DNA of 64,000 nt from positions 2,325,001-2,389,000 of the forward strand of contig NZ_CP083564.1 in assembly GCF_025143985.1 (NCBI RefSeq), given 5' to 3'. The notes below the pieces were generated by a model. That model was given only the letters and a program-made list of their open reading frames with translations, made no database searches and was not told where the DNA came from. Of this stretch, positions 42,691 through 51,579 are shown piece by piece. Both the position numbers and the translations under genes were made by a program. The stretch comes from Sulfitobacter sp. W027 (lineage in GTDB: Bacteria; Pseudomonadota; Alphaproteobacteria; Rhodobacterales; Rhodobacteraceae). Position 1 is the first letter of the stretch. Every line of letters begins with the position of its first letter.

Positions 42691-43464
42691 ATGCCCAGAT
42701 ATGCTCTGAAAATCGAATACCACGGCGCGCCGTTTAACGGGTGGCAGCGACAGGTGGACCTGCCCACGGTACAGGGGTTCATTGAGGCCGCCTTGGCCCG
42801 ATTGGAGCCGCGCGTGCATTCCATTGCCGCTGCGGGGCGCACCGATACCGGTGTGCATGGTCTGGGCCAAGTCGCCCATTGCGATATGGAGCGTGACTGG
42901 TCACCGTTTCGGCTGGGCGAGGCGCTGAACTACCACCTGAAACCGCATCCCATTGCGATCACCGATTGTGTGTTGGCCCCTGAGGATTTCCACGCGCGCT
43001 TCTCGGCACTGGAACGGCGCTATCACTTCCGCATCCTTTCGCGCCGCGCCCCGGCGGTGCATCAGGCAGGGTTGGTTTGGCAGATCAAACATCCCTTGGA
43101 TGTCGAAGCAATGCAGGCCGCGGCGGATCTCTTGGTGGGCAAACACGACTTTACCACGTTCCGCTCGACCATCTGTCAGGCAGAGAGCCCGGTAAAGACC
43201 TTGGACCGGTTATCGGTGAGCGAAGTCGAGACAGCTTCGGGCAAGGAGTATCACTTCGACGTGCGCGCGCGGTCGTTTTTGCACAATCAAGTGCGCAGCT
43301 TTGTGGGCACGTTGGAGCGCGTAGGGGCCGGGTCATGGAGCGTGGCGGACATGGGTGCGGCGCTTGCGGCGCGCGACCGTGCGGCCTGCGGGCCGGTTTG
43401 CCCGCCGCAAGGGCTGTACTTGGCGCATGTGAGCTATCCGGTGGACCCATTTGCCAAGACGTGA
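42691..43464 (+). CDS. truA: tRNA pseudouridine(38-40) synthase TruA
   Basis: RNA-modifying enzyme of 257 aa that converts U38, U39 and U40 of the tRNA anticodon stem-loop. The catalytic Asp lies in [15 protein letters not shown], and [17 protein letters not shown] is the conserved C-terminal motif. The start is at [12 protein letters not shown], which is the family N-terminus; an upstream ATG at 42655 is not preferred. It is followed by the long inverted repeat at 43468. Confidence 0.96.
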   Translation: MPRYALKIEYHGAPFNGWQRQVDLPTVQGFIEAALARLEPRVHSIAAAGRTDTGVHGLGQVAHCDMERDWSPFRLGEALNYHLKPHPIAITDCVLAPEDFHARFSALERRYHFRILSRRAPAVHQAGLVWQIKHPLDVEAMQAAADLLVGKHDFTTFRSTICQAESPVKTLDRLSVSEVETASGKEYHFDVRARSFLHNQVRSFVGTLERVGAGSWSVADMGAALAARDRAACGPVCPPQGLYLAHVSYPVDPFAKT

Positions 43465-43467
43465 CGA

Positions 43468-43603
43468 GGACCATCGCCTGCCCGCGGGGTGGCAACCTTA
43501 ACGTCTATCCGTGCCACTTTATGGTGCAGCCGTAGGTGAGCTCTTAATAGTGTTCCGCCCGTTGCTAAATCGCCTTCCCGTCCGGGCGGGCAGGCGATGG
43601 TCC
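43468..43603. repeat. Perfect 18-bp inverted repeat with 100-bp spacer
   Basis: GGACCATCGCCTGCCCGC at 43468-43485 is exactly repeated in inverted orientation at 43586-43603. It fills the gap between truA and gnd. The first arm begins 4 bp after the truA stop. A smaller stem, GGTCCGG...CCGGACC, at about 43600-43627 overlaps the outer arm and could compete with it as a gnd terminator. Nothing coding is visible inside the spacer. Confidence 0.75.
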
Positions 43604-43639
43604 GGTGCCTTCGGCTTGAGCCCGGACCTTTCAGCGCCC

Positions 43640-45088
43640 TTACGGTAGCGGATTCCACGTCCCGTGAAACTTGCCCTCTTCGCCGTCCCGCTCGAACCCA
43701 TGTGCACCAAAGAAATCCCGCTGCGCTTGGATCATATTCGCCGTCCCGCGCGCTCGGCGCATGCTGTCATACCAAGCCAGTGCCGCCGAAAGTGCCGGCA
43801 AGGCGACGCCCAAAAGAGCCCCTGCGGCCACAACACGGCGCAGCGCCGGTATACTGTCTTCCAGCCGTTTGCGCATCGCGGGCGCGAGGATCAAATGCCC
43901 GCCCGGCAAGTCGCCACGGAAGGCATCGGCGAATTCATCCAAAAGCGCCGAGCGGATGATACAGCCCGCACGCCAAATTTCAGAAATACGCGCCATATCG
44001 AGCGACCATTCAAACTCCTCTGACCCCGCGCTGAGGATCCGGAACCCCTGAGCGTGGCCGATGATCCGCCCGGCCAAAAGCGCCAATTCCAGATCATCCG
44101 CCTCAGGCAGAGGGGCGTCTTGCACGCCCTCGGGCAACAGCGGCTCGGCCAACTCACGCACCGCCTTCTCGCTCGACCAGCCGCGCGCGCCGACGGCGGC
44201 CTCAATAGTATTGGCCGACTGCCCCATTTTAAGCGCTTCGATCAGCGTCCAGCGGCCTGTACCCTTCTGCCCCGCCTGATCGCGTATCACATCGACCATG
44301 GGCGTGCCGGTCTGCGTGTCGACCGACAAAAGTGCTGCGGCCGAAACCTCGATCAAGTAAGAGCTCAGCGGCCCCTTCTGCCAATCGGCAAAGAGGTTGC
44401 CGATCTCCACCGCGCCCTGCCCGCCTGCATCGCGCAGCAACCCGTAGACTTCGGCGATCATCTGCATGTCGGCGTATTCGATACCATTGTGCACCGTCTT
44501 GACGAAATGCCCTGCCCCGTCGGGGCCAAGGTGGGCCACGCAAGGCGAGCCTTCGAACCGCGCGGCGATCGCTTCGGCCATCGGCTGGAACTGCTGCCAA
44601 GAATGTGCGCTGCCGCCGACCATCATCGACGGGCCGTTGCGTGCCCCGGCTTCACCGCCTGATACGCCCATGCCGACAAAATGCAGCCCCGAGCCTTCCA
44701 GTTCCGCACTGCGGCGGCGGGTGTCGTGAAAGTCGGCATTGCCGCCATCGATCAGCGTATCGCCCTCATCAAGCAGCGGTTTGATCGCTTCGATCATCGC
44801 ATCCACAGGCGCACCGGATGGGATCATAAAAAGGATGCTACGCGGGCGGGCAATGGCGGCGACGAACGCTTCAAGCTGCTTTGCCCCGATCAGACGCTCG
44901 GCCAATGGCCCCGCCTCATCAAGGAAGGGCGCGATCCATTCGGCCTCGCGGTTGCTTACCGCCACGGTAAATCGATTGTCGGCCAGATTCAGCGCCAGGG
45001 CCGAACCCATGGTGCCCAGTCCGTAGACCCCGATATCGGCGCCCGGCCCCCGTGCCACGTTTCCGTCCGCCTGCGTGCCAGTTGCCAT
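43640..45088 (-). CDS. gnd: 6-phosphogluconate dehydrogenase, decarboxylating
   Basis: Enzyme of 482 aa that oxidises 6-phosphogluconate to ribulose 5-phosphate with NADP+. GVYGLGTMGSALALNLA is the dinucleotide-binding loop, VSGGEAGARNGPSMMVGG binds the substrate, and HFVKTVHNGIEYADMQMI carries the catalytic Lys. The length and motifs are normal. Many Roseobacter genomes rely on the Entner-Doudoroff route, so the presence of gnd indicates a complete oxidative pentose phosphate branch. Confidence 0.96.
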   Translation of the reverse strand: MATGTQADGNVARGPGADIGVYGLGTMGSALALNLADNRFTVAVSNREAEWIAPFLDEAGPLAERLIGAKQLEAFVAAIARPRSILFMIPSGAPVDAMIEAIKPLLDEGDTLIDGGNADFHDTRRRSAELEGSGLHFVGMGVSGGEAGARNGPSMMVGGSAHSWQQFQPMAEAIAARFEGSPCVAHLGPDGAGHFVKTVHNGIEYADMQMIAEVYGLLRDAGGQGAVEIGNLFADWQKGPLSSYLIEVSAAALLSVDTQTGTPMVDVIRDQAGQKGTGRWTLIEALKMGQSANTIEAAVGARGWSSEKAVRELAEPLLPEGVQDAPLPEADDLELALLAGRIIGHAQGFRILSAGSEEFEWSLDMARISEIWRAGCIIRSALLDEFADAFRGDLPGGHLILAPAMRKRLEDSIPALRRVVAAGALLGVALPALSAALAWYDSMRRARGTANMIQAQRDFFGAHGFERDGEEGKFHGTWNPLP

Positions 45089-45151
45089 ATCGTTTATGCC
45101 TCATCTTTAGCCGGTCAGGCTGCCATGCCCGCCGATCCGGCTTGCCACAGT

Positions 45152-45180
45152 TTGATTTGCGATTGGGAACACTATATAAT
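45152..45180 (+). promoter_or_regulatory. Sigma-70-type promoter of the Nudix gene
   Basis: TTGATT at 45152-45157 and TATAAT at 45175-45180 are spaced by exactly 17 bp, 45 bp upstream of the Nudix ATG. The -10 is consensus and the -35 has four of six consensus bases. Confidence 0.7.
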
Positions 45181-45224
45181 GTGCTCATAACAAGAAAAAC
45201 ACCCGACCGAGGCATAGTTCTGTA

Positions 45225-45686
45225 ATGACACAAGTATTTAGACGCGCATGGGAGGATATGGTCCTTCCTATTTTCAAACGCCCCCGCCGGGTGCAAGTTG
45301 CCGCCCTTTGCTATCGCGACACAGAGGCGGGCAAAAAGGTGCTGCTGATTACCAGCCGTGACACGGGCCGCTGGATCCTGCCCAAAGGCTGGCCAATTGA
45401 CGGGCTGGACGGCTCTGGTGCCGCGCTGCAAGAGGCCTGGGAAGAAGCCGGGGTCACCGAAGCGGATATCGAATCCGATCCGATGGGCATTTTTGACTAT
45501 GACAAAGGCCTTGGCGAAGGCTTGACCGTGCCCGTAACCACACAGGTCTATTTGACCCGTGTGCGCGATCTTAGCGAAGAATATCCCGAAGCGGACATGC
45601 GCAAACGTGCGTGGTTCACGCCGCAAGAGGCCTCAGAGCTTGTCGATGAGCCTGATCTTAAAGCGATTTTGGCCGCGTTCCACTGA
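45225..45686 (+). CDS. Nudix hydrolase
   Basis: Hydrolase of 153 aa with a Nudix box readable as KGWPIDGLDGSGAALQEAWEEAGV (Gly, then E-x2-EE-x-G helix), which binds Mg2+ for cleavage of nucleoside-diphosphate-linked substrates. The first part resembles the diphosphoinositol/diadenosine polyphosphate type (VAALCYRDTEAGKKVLLITSR, GRWILPKGWP). The substrate is not determinable. Transcribed alone from the strong promoter at 45152. Confidence 0.88.
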   Translation: MTQVFRRAWEDMVLPIFKRPRRVQVAALCYRDTEAGKKVLLITSRDTGRWILPKGWPIDGLDGSGAALQEAWEEAGVTEADIESDPMGIFDYDKGLGEGLTVPVTTQVYLTRVRDLSEEYPEADMRKRAWFTPQEASELVDEPDLKAILAAFH

Positions 45687-45761
45687 TAGGATTTGGCACC
45701 GGACCGCTGTTCGGTGCCCATTTACTTCCCTGCCGCTCGCAGATTCTCCCATATCCAGCAT

Positions 45762-45779
45762 GTTACAATTTTGTGACAG
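45762..45779 (-). promoter_or_regulatory. Pho-box-like site upstream of pitA
   Basis: On the minus strand the sequence reads CTGTCAC-AAAA-TTGTAAC: two 7-bp half-sites with a 4-bp spacer, as in the PhoB box (consensus CTGTCAT repeated with 4 bp). It lies 73 bp upstream of the phosphate transporter gene. In Sinorhizobium the pit operon is repressed by PhoB, so a similar role is plausible here. The orientation is opposite to the gene. Confidence 0.6.
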
Positions 45780-45851
45780 GGTGACTTGCCTCCTTGATGG
45801 CCTTATGTCACCCCCCGCTGAATGTAAGGATCTTTGGGAGATCATCTAGGA

Positions 45852-47333
45852 ATGGCAACGGAACCGCAGGGCAGCCAGTGGAAGACACTGGACAAAGACC
45901 TCAACCGTATTTCGCAAGTTGAACTGGCCGCGACCTATGTCGCCCGCCCCCTTGTGGCGCCGGGCATCGCGCTCGCCTTTATCGTGGTGGCAGGCGCAGT
46001 CGCGGCGGTTTTCTTCGGGCATCAACCCTCAAGCTTTGTCGTCATCGCCGCGGCGGTCTTTGGCGCTTATATGGCGGTGAACATCGGCGCGAATGACGTG
46101 GCTAACAATATGGGCCCCGCCGTAGGTGCCAATGCCCTGACCATGGGCGGCGCGATCGTGATCGCCGCCCTTTGCGAGTCCGCGGGGGCGCTCTTGGCGG
46201 GAGGGGATGTCGTCTCGACCATCTCTAAAGGGATCATTGATCCAGCCAGTGTGGCCGACACGCGGGTCTTCATTTGGGCGATGATGGCCGCGCTGATCTC
46301 TTCCGCGCTTTGGGTGAACCTTGCCACATGGGTCGGCGCGCCGGTGTCGACCACGCATTCGGTCGTGGGCGGCGTGATGGGCGCGGGCATCGCAGCCGCA
46401 GGCCTCAGCGCGGTGAACTGGAGTTCCATGAGCATGATCGCCGCAAGCTGGGTGATTTCGCCCGTGCTGGGTGGTGCCGTGGCGGCGATGTTCTTGGCCT
46501 TCATCAAGGCGCGCATCCTTTATCAAGACGACAAGATCGCCGCTGCGCGTACATGGGTGCCGGTACTGGTGGGCATAATGGCAGGGGTCTTTGCCGCCTA
46601 TCTGGCGCTGAAGGGTTTGAAGAAAATCGTCAGCATCGACATGCCGATGGCGCTGATCATCGGCCTTGTGACGGGTTTGGTGGTCTATGCCATCTCCGCG
46701 CCGCTGATCCGCCGTGCCTCGGAAGGGATGGAGAACCGCAACCGCTCGGTCAAAACGCTCTTCGGTCTACCGCTGGTGCTCTCGGCAGCGCTTCTCAGCT
46801 TTGCCCATGGTGCTAATGACGTGGCCAATGCGGTTGGCCCGCTGGCGGCGATCGTCCATGCGACAGAGTTCGGCGGCTTTGAGGATAAGGTCAGCATCCC
46901 GACATGGGTGATGATCATCGGGGCCTTCGGCATCTCCTTTGGTCTGTTCCTGTTCGGGCCGAAACTGATCCGTATGGTCGGCAGCCAGATCACCAAACTG
47001 AACCCGATGCGCGCCTATTGTGTGGCGCTTTCGGCGGCGATCACCGTGATCGTGGCAAGCTGGCTGGGCCTACCCGTCTCCTCGACGCATATCGCCGTGG
47101 GCGGGGTCTTTGGCGTGGGGTTCTACCGTGAATGGCATATGGAACGGCGCTTGCGCCGTATCGGCGGCCAAACCAACGAAGTGAAACGCATCGCCAAGGA
47201 AGAGCGCCGTCGCCGCAAGCTGGTGCGCCGGTCGCATTTCATGACCATCGTCGCCGCGTGGGTGATTACCGTGCCTGCAGCGGCGCTGCTGTCTGGCATC
47301 GTCTTTTGGATCTTGAATACCCTCGTGAACTAA
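45852..47333 (+). CDS. pitA: Inorganic phosphate transporter (PiT family)
   Basis: Low-affinity H+- or Na+-coupled phosphate transporter of 493 aa with about ten to twelve membrane helices. The duplicated PiT signature is present as GANDVANNMGPAVGA near residue 82 and GANDVANAVGPLAAI near 323. A cytoplasmic loop with basic residues separates the halves. I start at the ATG at 45852, with GGGAG and TAGGA upstream; a TTG at 45834 would add six residues. No phoU-like (DUF47) partner is adjacent, unlike in rhizobia. Confidence 0.95.
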   Translation: MATEPQGSQWKTLDKDLNRISQVELAATYVARPLVAPGIALAFIVVAGAVAAVFFGHQPSSFVVIAAAVFGAYMAVNIGANDVANNMGPAVGANALTMGGAIVIAALCESAGALLAGGDVVSTISKGIIDPASVADTRVFIWAMMAALISSALWVNLATWVGAPVSTTHSVVGGVMGAGIAAAGLSAVNWSSMSMIAASWVISPVLGGAVAAMFLAFIKARILYQDDKIAAARTWVPVLVGIMAGVFAAYLALKGLKKIVSIDMPMALIIGLVTGLVVYAISAPLIRRASEGMENRNRSVKTLFGLPLVLSAALLSFAHGANDVANAVGPLAAIVHATEFGGFEDKVSIPTWVMIIGAFGISFGLFLFGPKLIRMVGSQITKLNPMRAYCVALSAAITVIVASWLGLPVSSTHIAVGGVFGVGFYREWHMERRLRRIGGQTNEVKRIAKEERRRRKLVRRSHFMTIVAAWVITVPAAALLSGIVFWILNTLVN

Positions 47334-47352
47334 GGTCAGGCACGCCTGCGCC

Positions 47353-48387
47353 TCACCCTTTCCGCTGGTCCTGCCCTGCTGCCATCTCGGCCCGCAGGGC
47401 GGTGACCGGCAAATGCGGCAGCCCTTCGCCCGCAAGCTCAGCCCAGCCCAACACCCGCAGCACCATATCCGTCACTGGCGTCGCCCGGCCAAGCGCCTGC
47501 CCGCGCCGCTGCACCTCGCCCTGCAGCGCGTCGATCTCGGTCGGGCGGCGTGCGGCAAGGTCTTGCGCCATGGAGGTGCGCGCCTGCGGATCAATCTGCA
47601 ACATGGCCGAGGCGATGCGTGTGAACAGCGGTGTCGGCAGGCGCAACAGCACCGGAACCAGACGCGCCGGGATTGGCGTGGTCATGGCGGGGCGGATCTT
47701 CTCTGCCCGCAAAATGGCGTGCGCCTCGGCCCATTGATCGGCCATCAGCCGCCGCCATGCCCGATCCTGTAACTGGGCCTGCAACGGCAATCCGCTCAGC
47801 GCATTCAGCGCGTTGTTGAGGTTCATCAGGAACTTGCCCCACTGCAGGGCCGTGATATCCGCGTGTTCTGTCATCTTCAGCTCGGGGAGCGAGAGCCGCG
47901 CCGCCAGATCAGCCGGCCCGCTTTCGATCACCAGATCGCCCGAGCTTGCCCTGTGGTAGCACCCCTGCCCCATCGCCACGACGTTGAAAGTCACCAACCC
48001 CGCCCGCAGATCATGCTGCGGCAGGTGCTGGGCGAGGATCGCGCGGTTGCCCATGCCGTTTTGCAGGCTAATGACCTGCACGCCCTGTGCCGTGTGGCGG
48101 GCGATAAGCCGGGCCATGTTTTCGGTATCGCGCGATTTGACCGTGACCAGCACGATATCGGCATCGCGTAGGCAGGTCTCATCACTCGCGAGGGTCAGAT
48201 CATCCGGCGACAGGTTGCGGGCCATCCCGCCAAAGTCCGTCAGGGTCAGCCCATGGGTGCGGATTTCGGCCTGAATGCGGGGTCGGGCCAGCAGGGTCAC
48301 GGAATGCCCCGCCCCGGCCAGCAGCCCGCCGATGAAACAGCCGATCGCCCCCGCGCCCGCGACAACGATGCGGGGGCCGTCGCTCAT
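47353..48387 (-). CDS. 2-dehydropantoate 2-reductase (ketopantoate reductase family)
   Basis: NADPH-dependent enzyme of 344 aa. [22 protein letters not shown] is the Rossmann loop, and LQNGMGN and [13 protein letters not shown] match the catalytic Lys and Asn region of PanE-type reductases. It might make pantoate for coenzyme A, but the family includes other 2-oxoacid reductases. The start is at ATG 48387, overlapping the argF stop (ATGA); four residues upstream are another possible Met. Confidence 0.85.
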   Translation of the reverse strand: MSDGPRIVVAGAGAIGCFIGGLLAGAGHSVTLLARPRIQAEIRTHGLTLTDFGGMARNLSPDDLTLASDETCLRDADIVLVTVKSRDTENMARLIARHTAQGVQVISLQNGMGNRAILAQHLPQHDLRAGLVTFNVVAMGQGCYHRASSGDLVIESGPADLAARLSLPELKMTEHADITALQWGKFLMNLNNALNALSGLPLQAQLQDRAWRRLMADQWAEAHAILRAEKIRPAMTTPIPARLVPVLLRLPTPLFTRIASAMLQIDPQARTSMAQDLAARRPTEIDALQGEVQRRGQALGRATPVTDMVLRVLGWAELAGEGLPHLPVTALRAEMAAGQDQRKG

Positions 48388-49289
48388 GCGCCCAGACACC
48401 AGCGCATGACGGCTTTCTGTGCATGCAGACGGTTTTCGGCCTCGTCAAAGATCACCGAATGCGGCCCGTCCATGACCGAGCTTGTCGCCTCATCATCGCG
48501 GTGCGCGGGCAGGCAGTGCATAAAGAGCGCGTCAGGCTTGGCCAACGACATCAGCGCGTCATTCACCTGATAGCCGCGCAGCTGGTTGTGACGCCGCTCG
48601 CGGGCCGATTGCGGATCATGCATGCTGACCCAAGTGTCAGTGACCACCAGATCGGCGCCCTCCACAGCCTTCTGTGGGTCGCGCTCGATCGTATAAAGGC
48701 CATCAAGCGCCGCTTCCGGGTCCAGCGTCTGCGGCCCGGTAAAGACCAGCTCGAAGTCGAACTGTTTGGCCGCATGGGCAAAGCTCGCGAAGACGTTGTT
48801 GCCGTCGCCTGACCAGACCACCTTGCGCCCCTTGATCGGGCCACGATGTTCCTCGAAAGTCTGAATGTCCGCCATGATCTGACAGGGGTGCGTGCGGTTG
48901 GTCAGCCCGTTGATCACCGGCACGGTGGCGTATTCGGCCATTTCCAGCAGGGTCTGCTCTTCGAAAGTGCGGATCATGATCATATCTACATAACGTGACA
49001 GCACGCGGGCGGTGTCGGCGATGGTCTCGCCATGGCCAAGCTGCATGTCGGCTCCCGAGAGCACCATTGTCTGCCCGCCCATCTGCCGCACGCCCACGTC
49101 AAAGGACACGCGCGTCCGGGTCGACGGCTTTTCGAAAATCAGCGCGACCATATGGTCCTTTAGCGGCTGTTCTTCATCCGGCGCACCACGCGGACGGCCA
49201 TTGCGCGCGGCTTTCATGGCGGCTGCATTGTCGATGATCTGCCGCAAATCAGCGGGGTCAGTTTGGTGGATATCAAGAAAATGGTTCAT
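48384..49289 (-). CDS. argF: Ornithine carbamoyltransferase
   Basis: Enzyme of 301 aa that forms citrulline from ornithine and carbamoyl phosphate in arginine synthesis. The carbamoyl-phosphate motif [22 protein letters not shown] and HCLPAHR are all present in the right order. Start at [11 protein letters not shown]; eleven upstream in-frame codons are discounted. It lies downstream of argD in the same direction, giving an argD-argF pair, then panE-like. Confidence 0.96.
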   Translation of the reverse strand: MNHFLDIHQTDPADLRQIIDNAAAMKAARNGRPRGAPDEEQPLKDHMVALIFEKPSTRTRVSFDVGVRQMGGQTMVLSGADMQLGHGETIADTARVLSRYVDMIMIRTFEEQTLLEMAEYATVPVINGLTNRTHPCQIMADIQTFEEHRGPIKGRKVVWSGDGNNVFASFAHAAKQFDFELVFTGPQTLDPEAALDGLYTIERDPQKAVEGADLVVTDTWVSMHDPQSARERRHNQLRGYQVNDALMSLAKPDALFMHCLPAHRDDEATSSVMDGPHSVIFDEAENRLHAQKAVMRWCLGA

Positions 49290-49361
49290 CTGTCGTCTCT
49301 GTCTTGCGGGTAACGGGAGCATTTGCCCCGATGCCCGAGGAATATTTTAGGCGAATGGCGC

Positions 49362-50537
49362 TTAGGCCGGGGTGAGATCACGCGCGATGGCGTCAAGGCG
49401 GGTCACGGCCTCGGCAATCTCATCGTCGGAAATGGTCAGCGGCGGCAACAGGCGGATTACGTTGTCGGCGGCGGGCACGGTGATCAGCGCATTGGCATAG
49501 CCCGCAGCGACCACATCTGCGTTCACCACCTTACACTTCAGCCCCAGCATCAGCCCCGTGCCGCGCACCTCTTCAAAGACCTCGGGATGCTCCGCCACCA
49601 ACCCCTCAAGGCGCTGACGCATCAGCCTGGCCTTGCGGTTCACTTCGGCCAAAAACGCATCATCCGCCACCACATCCAGCACCGCACAGCCCACGGCGCA
49701 GCCCAGCGGGTTGCCGCCATAGGTCGATCCGTGGGTGCCTGCGGTCATGCCTGAAGCGGCTTTCTCAGTCGCCAACACAGCACCCAGCGGGAAGCCCCCG
49801 CCAATGCCCTTGGCGACCATCATGATATCGGGCGTCACCCCGGCCCATTCATGGGCAAAGAGCCGTCCGGTCCGGCCTACGCCGCATTGCACCTCGTCAA
49901 AGATCAAAAGCAGCCCGTGCTGATCACAAAGCGCGCGCATCTGCTGCAATTCCGCGTCAGGCACAGCGCGGATACCGCCCTCGCCCTGCACCGGCTCGAC
50001 CATGATGGCGGCGGTCTTGTCGGTGATAGCGGCATTCAGTGCTTCGCTATCGCCTAGGTCAAGATGCACGAAACCCGGCAGCAACGGGCCGAAACCCTTG
50101 GTCATCTTCTCAGACCCCGCCGCCGCGATCCCAGCAGAGGAGCGTCCGTGGAACGAGCCGCTAAAGGTGATGATTTCAACCCGCTCAGGTTGGCCCGCGT
50201 CATAGAAATACTTGCGCGCCATCTTCACGGCCAACTCGCAAGCCTCGGTGCCCGAGTTACAGAAAAACGCCGTGTCGGCAAAGGTTTCAGCAACCAACCG
50301 ATCCGCCAGCGCCTCTTGCTGCGGGATATGGTAGAGGTTGGACGTATGCCAGAGCGCCTGCGCCTGATCAGTCAGCGCCTTAACAAGCGCCGGATGCGCA
50401 TGACCAAGCGCGTTCACTGCGATCCCCGCCCCAAGGTCGAGAAAACGTCGCCCATCCGCTTCGATCAGCCAAGTGCCTTCGCCTTTGACAAAGGTCAAAG
50501 GGGCGCGGTTATAGGTCGGCAGAACGGAAGCGATCAT
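49362..50537 (-). CDS. argD: Acetylornithine/succinyldiaminopimelate aminotransferase
   Basis: PLP-dependent class III aminotransferase of 391 aa starting MIASVLPTYNRAPLTF. FCNSGTEACELAVKMAR binds the cofactor phosphate, FDEVQCGVGRTG holds the Asp that contacts the pyridine ring, and the Schiff-base Lys is in MMVAKGIGGGFPLGA. It precedes argF by 72 bp, consistent with arginine biosynthesis. Ten further residues could be added from a GTG/ATG at 50567. Confidence 0.95.
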   Translation of the reverse strand: MIASVLPTYNRAPLTFVKGEGTWLIEADGRRFLDLGAGIAVNALGHAHPALVKALTDQAQALWHTSNLYHIPQQEALADRLVAETFADTAFFCNSGTEACELAVKMARKYFYDAGQPERVEIITFSGSFHGRSSAGIAAAGSEKMTKGFGPLLPGFVHLDLGDSEALNAAITDKTAAIMVEPVQGEGGIRAVPDAELQQMRALCDQHGLLLIFDEVQCGVGRTGRLFAHEWAGVTPDIMMVAKGIGGGFPLGAVLATEKAASGMTAGTHGSTYGGNPLGCAVGCAVLDVVADDAFLAEVNRKARLMRQRLEGLVAEHPEVFEEVRGTGLMLGLKCKVVNADVVAAGYANALITVPAADNVIRLLPPLTISDDEIAEAVTRLDAIARDLTPA

Positions 50538-50854
50538 CTGTTTGTCCTTGAAAGAGGGCCATGTCACGCCGGTAAAAGGGCATGGGGTTAGCGCAGGGTC
50601 AATGGGATTTGGTTGTTTTTGAAAGGGTGCAGCATGCTTGCTGCCAGATCAGGCCATCACGCCGCCCCCTGAAGGGCTGCGGGCTTATCGAACGAAGCGT
50701 CGTCGGATGGAATATGTGGCACATTTGATCATGGCCCTTGCATAGCCGCCCTTCATCCCCCACGTAAAGCCCCAATCGCAGCGCGCCGCCCGCTTTCGGG
50801 ATCGGCGCTTGCACCTGCGGCCCCAGAAGATAAAATGGGGGCCGATACACTGAC

Positions 50855-50884
50855 AAAGCGGTCCGGGCTATGGGGCCGCTTTTT
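50855..50884 (+). promoter_or_regulatory. Terminator-like hairpin in the gcrA leader
   Basis: AAAGCGG at 50855-50861 can pair with CCGCTTT ending at about 50882, giving a 7-bp stem with a 14-base loop followed by a short T-run (CTTTTTAA). It ends only 16 bp before the gcrA ATG. Alternative pairings (CCCC at 50821 with GGGG at 50837, GGGG with CCCC around the ribosome binding site) exist. The arrangement resembles a leader attenuator, but the T-run is short. Confidence 0.4.
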
Positions 50885-50900
50885 AACTGGGGAACCCCGT

Positions 50901-51503
50901 ATGTCCTGGACTGATGAGCGCGTAGAAACACTGAAAAAGATGTGGGGCGAAGGCCAGTCCGCCAGCCAGATCGCGAAAGAACTGGGCGGGGTGACGCGCA
51001 ACGCCGTGATCGGCAAGGTGCACCGTCTGGGCCTGTCGAACCGCACTGCCGGTGCGCCCGCTGCTGCTGCAACGGCCAAGCCGGAGCCTAAGGCCAAGCC
51101 TGCGGCCCCCAAGGCCGAGGCCAAGCCAAAGCCCGCTGCCAAAGCCGCGCCTGAGCCTGAGGTTGCCCCCGAAGCAGAAGAGCCCGCCGCAGCCCCGGCG
51201 CCCAAGCCCAACCTGCCCGCGCGTAAGCAGATCATCCCCGCAGGCCAGCCACTGCCGCCGCAGCCTTCGGCCAATGAGATCAGCCCCGAAGCGCTGGCCA
51301 AAGTCAGCGAAGTCGAAAAAAAGGCTAAGAAGATCGGCCTGATGGAACTGACCGAGCGGACCTGCAAATGGCCCGTGGGTGACCCGGCGACAGATGATTT
51401 CTGGTTCTGTGGTCTGCCCGTGCAGCAGGGCAAACCCTATTGCGAAGCCCATGTCGGCGTAGCGTTCCAGCCGATGAGCGCGCGGCGCGACCGCCGCCGC
51501 TAA
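50901..51503 (+). CDS. gcrA: GcrA cell cycle regulator
   Basis: Alphaproteobacterial sigma-70-associated regulator of 200 aa, which in Caulobacter activates cell-cycle genes at promoters with methylated GANTC. The N-terminal helix-turn-helix is MSWTDERVETLKKMWGEG ... SASQIAKELGGVTRNAVIGK. A Pro/Ala/Lys-rich linker (about residues 55-135) leads to a conserved C-terminal zinc/cysteine segment (TERTCKWPVGDP, FWFCGLP, PYCEAH). Start at 50901; upstream in-frame codons to 50835 lack a ribosome binding site. The lead hairpin is listed separately. Confidence 0.95.
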   Translation: MSWTDERVETLKKMWGEGQSASQIAKELGGVTRNAVIGKVHRLGLSNRTAGAPAAAATAKPEPKAKPAAPKAEAKPKPAAKAAPEPEVAPEAEEPAAAPAPKPNLPARKQIIPAGQPLPPQPSANEISPEALAKVSEVEKKAKKIGLMELTERTCKWPVGDPATDDFWFCGLPVQQGKPYCEAHVGVAFQPMSARRDRRR

Positions 51504-51523
51504 GACCGGCTTCTTGAAATGAG

Positions 51524-51562
51524 AAAAGGCGGGTGGGTGTGAAAACCCCGCCCGCCTTTTTC
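51524..51562 (+). terminator. Rho-independent terminator of gcrA
   Basis: GGCGGGTGGG, an 8-base loop, and CCCCGCCCGCC form a stem, followed by TTTTTC, about 25 bp after the gcrA stop. Poly-A on the other side may let it serve the convergent SseB-like gene too. Confidence 0.9.
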
Positions 51563-51579
51563 TTTGCCCAGTGAAAAGA

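Noticed and set aside
50753..51433. 226-codon open frame antisense to gcrA, rich in Ala, Gly and Ser
   Set aside because: It mirrors the Pro/Ala/Lys-rich linker of gcrA. Composition alone explains it.
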